DNA from: Clostridia bacterium
GTDB taxonomy: Bacteria > Bacillota_A > Clostridia > Oscillospirales > CAG-272
Reading direction: 5' to 3'
NCBI GenBank assembly: GCA_017414585.1
Contig: JAFQLN010000030.1
Coordinates: forward strand, 1-9,226
Length of the DNA stretch: 9,226 bases
Shown: one piece after another, positions 1-6,363 of the stretch
Layout of the letters: every line of letters starts with the position of its first letter
Position numbering within the stretch: position 1 is the first letter of the stretch
Position numbers and translations under genes: made by a program
Notes under the pieces: model-generated
Seen by the model: only the letters and a program-made list of their open reading frames with translations
Told to the model about the DNA's origin: nothing
Database searches by the model: none

Positions 1-321
1 ACAGGTAAGTTCTGTCCGGAATGCGGCGCAAAGAAACCCGAAGAAAAGCCCGCAAACGCATGGACCTGCAAGTGCGGTGCCGCTGCGACCGGCAAATTCT
101 GTCCCGAATGCGGTTCTCCCAAGCCGGCTGACGAAGGCTGGGTTTGCTCCTGCGGTGCGGTGAACAAGGGCAAGTTCTGCGCGGAATGCGGTGCAAAGAA
201 ACCGGCAGGCGTTCCCCAGTACAAGTGCGACAAGTGCGGCTGGGAACCGGAAGATCCGCATAATCCTCCGAAGTTCTGTCCGGAATGCGGCGATCCCTTT
301 GATGATGCTGATGAAAAGTAA
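1..321 (+). CDS. C-terminal zinc-ribbon array of a probable SPFH-domain (YdjI-like) protein, 5' end missing
   Basis: Open from base 1 to the TAA at 319-321, giving 107 codons with no start in the window. Visible are four cysteine modules. The first is only the second half of a module (C5-x2-C8). Two are W-x-C-x-C-G ... G-K-F-C-x-x-C-G repeats (C23/C25/C34/C37 and C49/C51/C60/C63). The last is rubredoxin-like (C76/C79/C93/C96) with the spacer [12 protein letters not shown], followed by an acidic tail. Tandem ribbons ending in this last motif are what I recall from SPFH-domain proteins of Clostridia once named 'virion core protein' (COG4260; YdjI in B. subtilis). The SPFH domain itself lies outside the window, so the family call leans on this tail and on the two genes that follow. 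The next gene starts 5 bases after the stop, so they are surely co-transcribed. The alternative is another zinc-ribbon protein with an unrelated N-terminus. Confidence 0.75.
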   Translation, partial: TGKFCPECGAKKPEEKPANAWTCKCGAAATGKFCPECGSPKPADEGWVCSCGAVNKGKFCAECGAKKPAGVPQYKCDKCGWEPEDPHNPPKFCPECGDPFDDADEK

Positions 322-326
322 CGCCG

Positions 327-1415
327 ATGGCTGAACTGATTACTTACAAATGCCCGTGCTGCGGCGGTGCGATTGAGTTTGACAGCACGGCACAGAAAAT
401 GAAATGTCCCTACTGCGATACGGAGTACGAAATGGAGACGCTCCAGTCCTTTGACGCTGTTTTACAGGACGAAAAAGAAGACGAAATGCAGTGGGAACAG
501 CCCGAAGAAGACGAATGGTCGGAAGAAGAAAAAGAGGGACTTCGTTCCTATGTCTGCCACTCCTGCGGCGGGGAAGTCATTACGGATGAAACAACCGGCG
601 CGTCCGCGTGCCCCTACTGCGGCAATCCGATAGTGATGACGGAACAGTTTGCCGGGAATCTCCGCCCCGACTTCATCATTCCGTTCAAGCTCGACAAAAA
701 AGCGGCGAAGGAAGGACTGGCGCGGCATCTTTCAAACAAGCGCTTTCTCCCGAAAGTGTTCAAGGATGAGAATCACCTCGATGAAGTCCGCGGCATCTAT
801 GTTCCGTTCTGGCTGTTTGACTCGGAAGCCGACGCACAGCTTCGTTTCAAAGGGTCGAAAATCCGCACATGGCATGACGCGCGGTACAACTATACGGAAA
901 CTTCCTACTATTCCGTTGTCCGAGGCGGAGAAATTGCGTTTGAAAATGTTCCTGTGGACGGATCGACGAAAATGCCCGATGACCTGATGGAATCCGTGGA
1001 GCCGTTCGATCTTTCCGAAGCGGTGGATTTTCAGACAGCCTACATGTCCGGATATCTCGCAGATAAATACGACGTGACTGCGGAAGAATCGGTGACACGC
1101 GCAAACGAACGTATCAAGCAGAGCGTGGAGCAGGCGTTCACCAGAGCCGCACAGCCGGGATATGCATCCCTGATTCCCGAACAGAATCATGTACAGCTCA
1201 AAAAGAACCGCGTCCGCTACGGTCTGTACCCGGTCTGGGTTCTCAACACAACATGGAACGGGGAAAAATACATCTTCGCCATGAACGGACAGACCGGAAA
1301 ATTCGTCGGCAACCTGCCTGTGGACAAGGGGATTTATTGGAAATATGTCGGAATCGGGACTGCCATCGCATCGGTGCTGGTGTACGGTCTTGTCTGGCTG
1401 ATGAATGTGATGTGA
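327..1415 (+). CDS. Tail-anchored TFIIB-type double zinc-ribbon protein (YdjG-like)
   Basis: 362 residues. Two zinc ribbons are clear: C9/C12...C27/C30 (CPCCGG...CPYC) and C77/C80...C95/C98 (CHSCGG...CPYCGNP). They are separated by a very acidic, Glu-rich linker at about 46-70. A long central region of about 110-335 has no motif I can name. The C-terminus is one hydrophobic helix, about residues 340-361, ending the protein, so it looks tail-anchored with the body in the cytoplasm. Proteins of this shape are annotated 'TFIIB-type zinc ribbon-containing protein'. The B. subtilis relative YdjG works with YdjH to hold YdjI and PspA at the membrane (established for B. subtilis; transfer here is inference). 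The ATG at 327 is 5 bases after the previous stop and has only a weak ribosome binding site, which suggests translational coupling. A role in transcription is unlikely despite the TFIIB label. Confidence 0.85.
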   Translation: MAELITYKCPCCGGAIEFDSTAQKMKCPYCDTEYEMETLQSFDAVLQDEKEDEMQWEQPEEDEWSEEEKEGLRSYVCHSCGGEVITDETTGASACPYCGNPIVMTEQFAGNLRPDFIIPFKLDKKAAKEGLARHLSNKRFLPKVFKDENHLDEVRGIYVPFWLFDSEADAQLRFKGSKIRTWHDARYNYTETSYYSVVRGGEIAFENVPVDGSTKMPDDLMESVEPFDLSEAVDFQTAYMSGYLADKYDVTAEESVTRANERIKQSVEQAFTRAAQPGYASLIPEQNHVQLKKNRVRYGLYPVWVLNTTWNGEKYIFAMNGQTGKFVGNLPVDKGIYWKYVGIGTAIASVLVYGLVWLMNVM

Positions 1416-1422
1416 GGAGGAG
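1415..1422 (+). promoter_or_regulatory. Ribosome binding site of the TPM-domain gene
   Basis: AGGAGGAG begins at the last base of the preceding TGA and lies 4-6 bases before the ATG at 1427. It fixes this start. The reading frame stays open upstream to 1253, but that part overlaps the zinc-ribbon gene, has no ribosome binding site and would bury the signal peptide. Confidence 0.85.
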
Positions 1423-1426
1423 AACG

Positions 1427-2296
1427 ATGAAAAAACACTTTTTCCGCTTTGCACTCCTTACGCTGTTCTGTGCGCTCTTTCTTGCCGGCGCTGTCTCAGC
1501 AGATATGCCGCGTTTTGTGGACGGAGCGGGACTTCTGTCGTCGGAAGAGGCATCGACTCTCAGCCAGCTGCTTGATAAAATCAGTGAAGAGTATGCGTGC
1601 GATGTTGTCGTTGTCACGATGCAGACCTATGACGGATACTCGGTTCAGGCAGCGGCAGATGATTATTATGATGAAAACGGGTACGGATACGGCGCAGAGG
1701 CTTCGGGGATCATGCTCCTTCTTTCCATGACGGAGCGGGAATGGGCAATGTCCACCTGCGGGGAAGCCATCGGGATTTTTTCCGACCGCGCACTCATCCA
1801 TCTGGAAGACGAGCTGATGCCGTATCTGATGTATGAGGACTACGCGGGGGCGTTTTCCCGCTTTGCAGAAAACTGCGGGGAGATTCTCTCGTCGGGCGGT
1901 TCCGCTTACCGGGATGATTCCGGGTATGATGACGGGTATTACACCGATGATTTCTACGGAGATTATTACGATGGATATGATGTCACATACGAAAGCCGGG
2001 GCGTTTCCCCCATGTGGATTCCCGGTTCGGTTGTCATTGGATTTATTATATCCTTGATAGTTGTCAATATCATGAAAGGTGAAATGACGACGGTCAGGAT
2101 GCAGAACGGCGCATCCTCTTATGAAAAGCAGGGCAGCTTCCGCGTGACCACGCAGCAGGATCTGTTCCTTTACCGCAATGTAAACCGAACACCTCGGCAG
2201 ACGCAGCAGTCCTCCGGCAGCGGCAGAAGCGGCGGCAGCAGTGTGCACAGAAGTTCCTCCGGCAGAAGTCACGGCGGACGAAGCGGACGGTTCTGA
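1427..2296 (+). CDS. TPM-domain membrane protein (YdjH-like)
   Basis: 289 residues from the ATG at 1427. Residues 1-25 are a signal peptide (KK, hydrophobic core, A-V-S-A cleavage site before D26). Residues 29-155 match a TPM domain: RFVDGAGLLSSEE at the start, a V-V-V-V-T strand near 60-64, then a DDYYDENGYG(Y)G segment and an SGIMLLLS-x-x-x-R-E-W strand, as in YgcG/TPM proteins. A Tyr/Asp/Gly-rich linker (161-188) leads to one transmembrane helix (about 197-216). The tail (217-289) is basic and ends in Ser/Gly/Arg/His-rich low complexity. Predicted topology is TPM domain outside and tail inside. It follows the zinc-ribbon gene by 11 bases, so the two are one operon. In B. subtilis YdjH, a TPM protein, pairs with YdjG. 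TPM domains are often called phosphatase-like, but that activity is not supported by anything I can see here. Confidence 0.87.
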   Translation: MKKHFFRFALLTLFCALFLAGAVSADMPRFVDGAGLLSSEEASTLSQLLDKISEEYACDVVVVTMQTYDGYSVQAAADDYYDENGYGYGAEASGIMLLLSMTEREWAMSTCGEAIGIFSDRALIHLEDELMPYLMYEDYAGAFSRFAENCGEILSSGGSAYRDDSGYDDGYYTDDFYGDYYDGYDVTYESRGVSPMWIPGSVVIGFIISLIVVNIMKGEMTTVRMQNGASSYEKQGSFRVTTQQDLFLYRNVNRTPRQTQQSSGSGRSGGSSVHRSSSGRSHGGRSGRF

Positions 2297-2299
2297 GCA

Positions 2300-2327
2300 T
2301 TTGCCGAAAGGCTTTCCGTATTATACT
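2300..2327 (+). promoter_or_regulatory. Possible sigma-A promoter for the beta-propeller gene
   Basis: TATACT at 2322-2327 (5 of 6 to TATAAT) is preceded by TTTGCC (2300-2305) or TTGCCG (2301-2306), with a 16 or 15 base spacer. The -35 is poor. There is no clear terminator after the TPM gene, so read-through from the upstream operon is equally possible. Confidence 0.35.
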
Positions 2328-2346
2328 CCGATAAGAAACAACGATA

Positions 2347-2353
2347 GAAGGAG
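2347..2353 (+). promoter_or_regulatory. Ribosome binding site of the beta-propeller gene
   Basis: GAAGGAG ends 8 bases before the ATG at 2362 and supports that start. No other in-frame start lies nearby upstream. Confidence 0.75.
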
Positions 2354-2361
2354 ACACGGCA

Positions 2362-3831
2362 ATGAAATTGACTGACATGACTTTTCACCGGCGTTTTTCG
2401 CTGAACTTGTATAAAAACAAGAAACTGAAGCTCGGTGAAATGAGCTTCACAAAGGATTTTGCGCATACCACACGCGGAGATCTGTATCCTGTCCTTGCGC
2501 ACAGCGGCGATTATGAAGAAACGATTGCCGGGAACCGGTATGCATTCACATCGGACGACGGGAAAATCACCCGTCTGCTCGGACAGTTCTTTCCGTATGC
2601 GACCTATGAAATGACGCTCGGACAGCTGAACGGATCGGCGGGATTTGCATTCCGTCTGCCCGGTGAACGGAATGTATCGCTGATTCTTACAACGGAGAAC
2701 GGTGCACCGGAAGCTGTATTTTCGTGCGGCGAACGGACGGAACGCGCAGCGGTTGATACCGATTTTCGTCCCGGATGCAGACTGGTGGTCACTGTACGCG
2801 GGCACGCGCTGGATCTGTATTATGACAATACGGACTGTCTTGCATATAAGTGCAGCTTCGGTGCGGAAGAAATTGCGGACAGCGTATACAGGAAAGTTTT
2901 CATGGCATCCTGTGCGGCAGTGGAAATCACGGGTAAGGCTGTGCTCAGCGATGTGCAGTTTTATCTCGACTGCGGCATTTCTCAGGCAGATATCCGTCCG
3001 ATCCGCTATGAAAACGGAGATGTAATGATAGAAGCGGGGAAGATTTATCTCACCATTTCCATCCGGATGGAAGCGGAATGCTATCAGGGTGTATTTTCGT
3101 GGGTTCCCGGAACGGCGGAACTGGAACTGACCGGTGCCCTCTTTTACGATGCGGGAGACGACCGCTGGGGCAACGACGTTGCGGCATCCATTCTGTATCA
3201 CCGGGGTGAGGGACTGTGGTATATCTGGGTTTGCTCTTTCTGCCGCGGACATATCCTCGGTTACGCAAAGGCAGCGGGGGACGTGCGTTTCGGCGTGAAT
3301 GCGCTCGATATCACGCTGATGGATCCACTGCCGGAAGGTGCGGATGAGACGCTCTTTCTCGGCAAAAAAGGGGATGAAGACCCCGACTTCTACTATGATG
3401 CAGAAGAAAAGAAGTGGCATATGTCTGTCTGCCGCGTTTCCGACCGGGACCGTGCCTACCGCTATTTCTTCTTTGAATCGGACGAACCGTTCTCCGGCTA
3501 CCGCTGTATCGGTCATACAAAGAGCGGTGCGGAAACCGGCGGCTCGTTTGTCAAAGCGGACGGTGAAAGATATTTTGTCTGCGGAAACGATTTTTCCAAG
3601 CGTGCGGACTACCGCATCTACCGTCCCGATGACTTCGATACGTTTGCACCGATCCGCTGCGATTATGATGACGGCGGCTTCCGCGGCTGGGGAACGATTA
3701 TCCCCTGTCCGGTCGGTACACGGATGAAATACTATTGGCTGACCTTCGACCGGCACAACGGCAGCGGCTACAACTGGAGTTACGGCAATCTCTACTGCTG
3801 CGAAGCGGATTCGTATGAACTTCTCCGGTAA
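2362..3831 (+). CDS. Cytoplasmic beta-propeller protein, probable glycoside hydrolase of the GH43/GH32 type
   Basis: 489 residues with no signal peptide or membrane helix. Residues about 60-200 alternate hydrophobic strands (GFAFRLPG, LDLYYDN) like a concanavalin/LamG-type beta-sandwich. From about 205 the protein looks like a five-bladed propeller of the GH43/GH32/GH130 kind: WGNDVAAS (269-276), a blade with an EDPDFYYD acidic turn (339-346) followed by KKWHMSVCR, then an FFFESDEPFSGY segment (the SDxPxGPY-like motif of these folds), GGSFVKADGERYFVCGND, GGFRGWGT (438-445) and TFDRHNGSGYNWSYG near the end (461-474). The acidic turns D272, D340/D342 and D463 are candidate active-site residues, but I cannot assign the catalytic set. 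The substrate is unknown. It could also be a non-catalytic sugar-binding propeller. It stands alone between a weak promoter and a hairpin, with no sugar transporter or regulator beside it. Confidence 0.72.
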   Translation: MKLTDMTFHRRFSLNLYKNKKLKLGEMSFTKDFAHTTRGDLYPVLAHSGDYEETIAGNRYAFTSDDGKITRLLGQFFPYATYEMTLGQLNGSAGFAFRLPGERNVSLILTTENGAPEAVFSCGERTERAAVDTDFRPGCRLVVTVRGHALDLYYDNTDCLAYKCSFGAEEIADSVYRKVFMASCAAVEITGKAVLSDVQFYLDCGISQADIRPIRYENGDVMIEAGKIYLTISIRMEAECYQGVFSWVPGTAELELTGALFYDAGDDRWGNDVAASILYHRGEGLWYIWVCSFCRGHILGYAKAAGDVRFGVNALDITLMDPLPEGADETLFLGKKGDEDPDFYYDAEEKKWHMSVCRVSDRDRAYRYFFFESDEPFSGYRCIGHTKSGAETGGSFVKADGERYFVCGNDFSKRADYRIYRPDDFDTFAPIRCDYDDGGFRGWGTIIPCPVGTRMKYYWLTFDRHNGSGYNWSYGNLYCCEADSYELLR

Positions 3832-3840
3832 ACGGACAAT

Positions 3841-3887
3841 AACCTCTCCGGACGCAGCATGATTTCATGTTCGGAGAGGTTTGCTTC
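3841..3887 (+). terminator. Hairpin after the beta-propeller gene, probable weak terminator
   Basis: AACCTCTCCG (3841-3850) pairs perfectly with CGGAGAGGTT (3872-3881). The 21-base loop holds a second small stem (CATG at 3858-3861 and 3866-3869). It begins 10 bases after the stop codon. The following tract, TGCTTC, is poor in T, so termination may be partial and some transcripts may run into the ABC gene. Confidence 0.6.
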
Positions 3888-4030
3888 ATCCGGAGGATTT
3901 GTGCGGAAGAAATTTTTGAAATACGCAGAAGTGCCGGCAGAAAAATATCTTTTTCCGGTCATATAGAGCAGAGAGAGAGAAAGAAACCCGCAGCAGAAAG
4001 AAACCTATGCGGGCGAAAAATTATGATGGA
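3888..4030 (+). other. Non-coding leader before the ABC ATPase gene
   Basis: Contains a purine-rich stretch (about 3964-4000) with a short AG repeat at 3970-3981, and a small inverted repeat CCCGCA (3987-3992) / TGCGGG (4008-4013). I find no convincing promoter: TTGAAA at 3916-3921 lacks a -10 at the right distance. The frame of the ABC gene stays open through this region, but without a ribosome binding site or family similarity. Confidence 0.4.
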
Positions 4031-4038
4031 AAGAAGGA
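4031..4038 (+). promoter_or_regulatory. Ribosome binding site that decides the ABC ATPase start
   Basis: AAGAAGGA ends 5 bases before the ATG at 4044. Earlier in-frame ATGs at 4023 and 4026 have no such site, and the ABC fold begins at once with MKLHIEGITKSYG, so 4044 is preferred. Confidence 0.75.
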
Positions 4039-4043
4039 ATCCG

Positions 4044-4913
4044 ATGAAACTGCATATTGAGGGAATTACAAAATCCTACGGAAGCAATCTGGCACTGAAC
4101 GGTTTTACCGCAGAGCTGACTCCCGGAATCTACGCGCTTCTCGGTCCGAACGGCTCCGGAAAATCCACGCTGATGAACATTCTGACCGACAATCTCAAAG
4201 CGGATGCGGGGACGATCACGTATGACGGGGAGAATGTCCTTGATATGGGCGTGCGCTTCCGTGAAAAACTGGGGTTTATGCCGCAGTATCCGGGGCTGTA
4301 CCCGAACTTTACCGTGGAGCGCTTTATGTGGTACATGGCAGCGCTCAAAGGCATGACCAAAGCGGAAGCACAGGAGCAGATTCCCGAGATCCTTGCCGCT
4401 GTGGAGCTGGAGGATGTGCCAACGCGGAAAATCGGTGCACTGTCCGGCGGGATGAAACAGCGGCTGACTCTGGCACAGGCTGTGCTGGGGGATCCGGAAA
4501 TTCTCATTCTTGACGAACCGACAGCGGGACTGGACCCGAAGCAGAGAATCGCCGTGCGCAACTATATCTCAAAAATTGCGTTCAACAAAATTGTCCTCAT
4601 TGCCACGCACGTGGTTCCGGACATTGAATTCATTGCGAGGGATATCATTCTTCTGAAAAAAGGTGTGATTGCGGACAACGCGTCTCCGGCTGTTCTGACA
4701 CAGAAGATTGAAGGGCAGGTCTGGCTTCTTCCGTGTGCGGAAAGCGAAGTACAGGCAATGCAGGAATCGTTCCGTGTCACAAACATTTCGAGAGACGAAC
4801 GGAGCGGGGAAGTTCTTCTGCGGGTCCTGTCTGATGTGAAACCGACCGATGCGGCACGGACAGTCCCGCCGACTTTGGAGGATTATTACCTGACTGTTTT
4901 CAGAGAAGATTAA
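4044..4913 (+). CDS. ABC transporter ATP-binding protein, no permease adjacent
   Basis: 289 residues. All ATPase motifs are present: A-loop Y12, Walker A GPNGSGKST (34-42), Q-loop Q81, signature LSGGMKQR (133-140), Walker B ILILDEP (153-159) with the D-loop AGLDP (161-165), and H-loop H189 in THVVPDIE. Residues about 220-289 form a C-terminal extension ending in a LEDYYLTVF segment, typical of ATPases that serve ABC-2 type exporters. It would hydrolyse ATP at the inner face of the membrane to drive export or lipid/peptide handling by a partner. No permease follows: a terminator comes 16 bases after the stop and the next gene is an unrelated transporter with its own promoter. The permease at the right end of the window is on the other strand about 4 kb away and is unlikely to be its partner. 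The substrate cannot be inferred. Confidence 0.9.
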   Translation: MKLHIEGITKSYGSNLALNGFTAELTPGIYALLGPNGSGKSTLMNILTDNLKADAGTITYDGENVLDMGVRFREKLGFMPQYPGLYPNFTVERFMWYMAALKGMTKAEAQEQIPEILAAVELEDVPTRKIGALSGGMKQRLTLAQAVLGDPEILILDEPTAGLDPKQRIAVRNYISKIAFNKIVLIATHVVPDIEFIARDIILLKKGVIADNASPAVLTQKIEGQVWLLPCAESEVQAMQESFRVTNISRDERSGEVLLRVLSDVKPTDAARTVPPTLEDYYLTVFRED

Positions 4914-4929
4914 AGAAGAATCAGCCGGC

Positions 4930-4970
4930 AAACAGATGCAGATCGCAGGATTTGTGTCTGTTTTCTTTTT
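4930..4970 (+). terminator. Intrinsic terminator of the ABC ATPase gene
   Basis: A 15-pair stem (4930-4944 with 4949-4963, three of the pairs G-U) closed by the loop GCAG runs straight into the T-rich tract TTTTCTTTTT (4961-4970). It starts 16 bases after the stop codon. It separates the ATPase from the downstream operon. Confidence 0.8.
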
Positions 4971-5006
4971 CGGATGAATGAGGATATTAAAAAACGATGA
5001 AGCTTG

Positions 5007-5035
5007 TAGACAGGAGCAGATCAATGTGCTATAAT
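5007..5035 (+). promoter_or_regulatory. Sigma-A promoter with extended -10, drives the AI-2E/membrane-protein operon
   Basis: The -35 TAGACA (5007-5012, 5 of 6) is followed by a 17-base spacer and a perfect -10 TATAAT (5030-5035) carrying the extended TGC just before it (5027-5029). Transcription should begin near 5042, giving a leader of about 50 bases. GAGAGGA at 5083-5089 is the ribosome binding site for the ATG at 5095. Confidence 0.85.
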
Positions 5036-5094
5036 GAACAGTACGATAAGCAAACTATTCGCAGATATAACAATGGAAGAAAGAGAGGAACTGT

Positions 5095-6363
5095 ATGCGA
5101 ATTGAATGGAAAAGCTGTTTCCGTGTCGGAATCAGTGTAATGCTCGTGTATCTGGGAATCCGGTACTGGGTATTTCTGGAAAATTTTGCCGCTGCTGCTG
5201 TCGGAGCTGCATTTCCGTTGATCATCGGTGCGCTGATTGCGTATCTGGTGAACATTCTCATGAATGTTTTTGAGCGGCACTTTTTCCCGCGATCAAAGAA
5301 AAAAATCACAGCTGCAGCACGCAGACCGGTGAGCATGATTCTGGCTTTAGCCGCACTTCTTGCCATTCTGACATTGGTAGTCTGGCTTGTGCTGCCGGAA
5401 CTGGTATCCTGTGTACAGCTCATGCTGCAGATGATTCCTCCCGCTATGGACAAGGCACTCGCTGTCATCGAAAGCTGGAACATTCTGCCGGAGGATATCA
5501 TTGAATTCCTCGATTCCATGGACTGGAAATCGAAGATCGAACAGATTCTCAGCGTGGTTGTCAACGGAGTAGGCGGTGTCATGGATGTGGCGTTCAAGAC
5601 GGTTTCGACGGTTTTCTCCGGGATCATAACCGGACTGCTTGCCGTGATTTTTGCGCTCTATCTCCTGCTCGGCAAAGACAAGCTGGGATACCAGACCAGA
5701 CGGGTGATGAAGCATTATCTCAAGCCTTCGTGGTATGAAAAAATCATGTATTTCGTGCGGATTGTCGATGACAGCTTCCACCGCTTTATTGTCGGTCAGT
5801 GTCTGGAAGCGGTGATTCTCGGTGCTCTCTGTACCGTAGGGATGCTGATTTTCCGTTTCCCGTATGCAACGATGATCGGTGCGCTGATTGCATTCACAGC
5901 ACTCATTCCAGTAGCCGGCGCGTATATCGGTGCAGGCGTGGGAGCATTCATGATTCTGACGGTTTCTCCGTTCAAAGCGCTGATGTTTTTGATCTTTATC
6001 GTCGTTCTGCAGCAGCTGGAAGGCAACATCATCTATCCGCGCGTGGTCGGTTCTTCCATCGGACTGCCGGGTATCTGGGTGCTTGCAGCTGTCACGGTCG
6101 GCGGCGGAATTCTCGGTGTAGGCGGTATGCTCGTCGGCGTTCCTCTGGCGGCTGCTCTGTACCGTGTTGTCCGTGAAGATATCGCACGGCATCCGAAGGA
6201 CGGGGATTTGCCGGAGATGAATCGGGAAGATGAGATTTTGTCTGAAACGGCTGCAGAATCCGGAGGAACAGAAGAAATCGGCGGAACGGAAGAATCCGGT
6301 GAATCCGAAGAGCTGGAGGACAATCATGCTGAAAATAACGAAAACATCGAGCCGCTCGGCTAA
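5095..6363 (+). CDS. AI-2E family (PerM/TqsA-like) transporter
   Basis: 422 residues. Membrane helices are seen at about 11-28, 33-55, 78-100, 176-196 and then a cluster from about 233 to 365, with a soluble segment at about 101-170. This is the usual AI-2E family plan (COG0628). Family landmarks include FHRFIVGQCLEA (228-239), a FPYATMIGALIAFTALIPVAG stretch with its conserved Pro and Gly, and QQLEGNIIYPRVVGSSIGLPG (306-326). The name comes from TqsA of E. coli, which affects autoinducer-2 export; other members act as Na+/H+ antiporters or are unknown, so the substrate is open. The tail from about 367 is acidic and low complexity, with repeats of the type GGTEE. The start is fixed by GAGAGGA and by the N-terminal helix. 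It is first in a two-gene operon, and its last 12 codons overlap the next gene. Confidence 0.88.
   Translation: MRIEWKSCFRVGISVMLVYLGIRYWVFLENFAAAAVGAAFPLIIGALIAYLVNILMNVFERHFFPRSKKKITAAARRPVSMILALAALLAILTLVVWLVLPELVSCVQLMLQMIPPAMDKALAVIESWNILPEDIIEFLDSMDWKSKIEQILSVVVNGVGGVMDVAFKTVSTVFSGIITGLLAVIFALYLLLGKDKLGYQTRRVMKHYLKPSWYEKIMYFVRIVDDSFHRFIVGQCLEAVILGALCTVGMLIFRFPYATMIGALIAFTALIPVAGAYIGAGVGAFMILTVSPFKALMFLIFIVVLQQLEGNIIYPRVVGSSIGLPGIWVLAAVTVGGGILGVGGMLVGVPLAAALYRVVREDIARHPKDGDLPEMNREDEILSETAAESGGTEEIGGTEESGESEELEDNHAENNENIEPLG
6315..6320 (+). promoter_or_regulatory. Ribosome binding site inside the AI-2E gene, for the next gene
   Basis: GGAGGA lies 5 bases before the ATG at 6326, within the coding end of the AI-2E gene. 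It supports 6326 over the earlier in-frame ATG at 6230, which would add 32 polar residues read from the AI-2E gene in another frame. Confidence 0.8.

Noticed and set aside
1253..1426. N-terminal extension of the TPM protein
   Set aside because: It overlaps the zinc-ribbon gene in another frame and would hide the signal peptide. The strong ribosome binding site points to 1427.
2269..3756. Long minus-strand open frame opposite the beta-propeller gene
   Set aside because: It has no ribosome binding site, no recognisable domain and a composition typical of an antisense shadow. The plus-strand gene explains the region.
3867..4043. N-terminal extension of the ABC ATPase
   Set aside because: The extra residues are basic and non-conserved in type, include part of the 3841-3881 hairpin, and lack a ribosome binding site.
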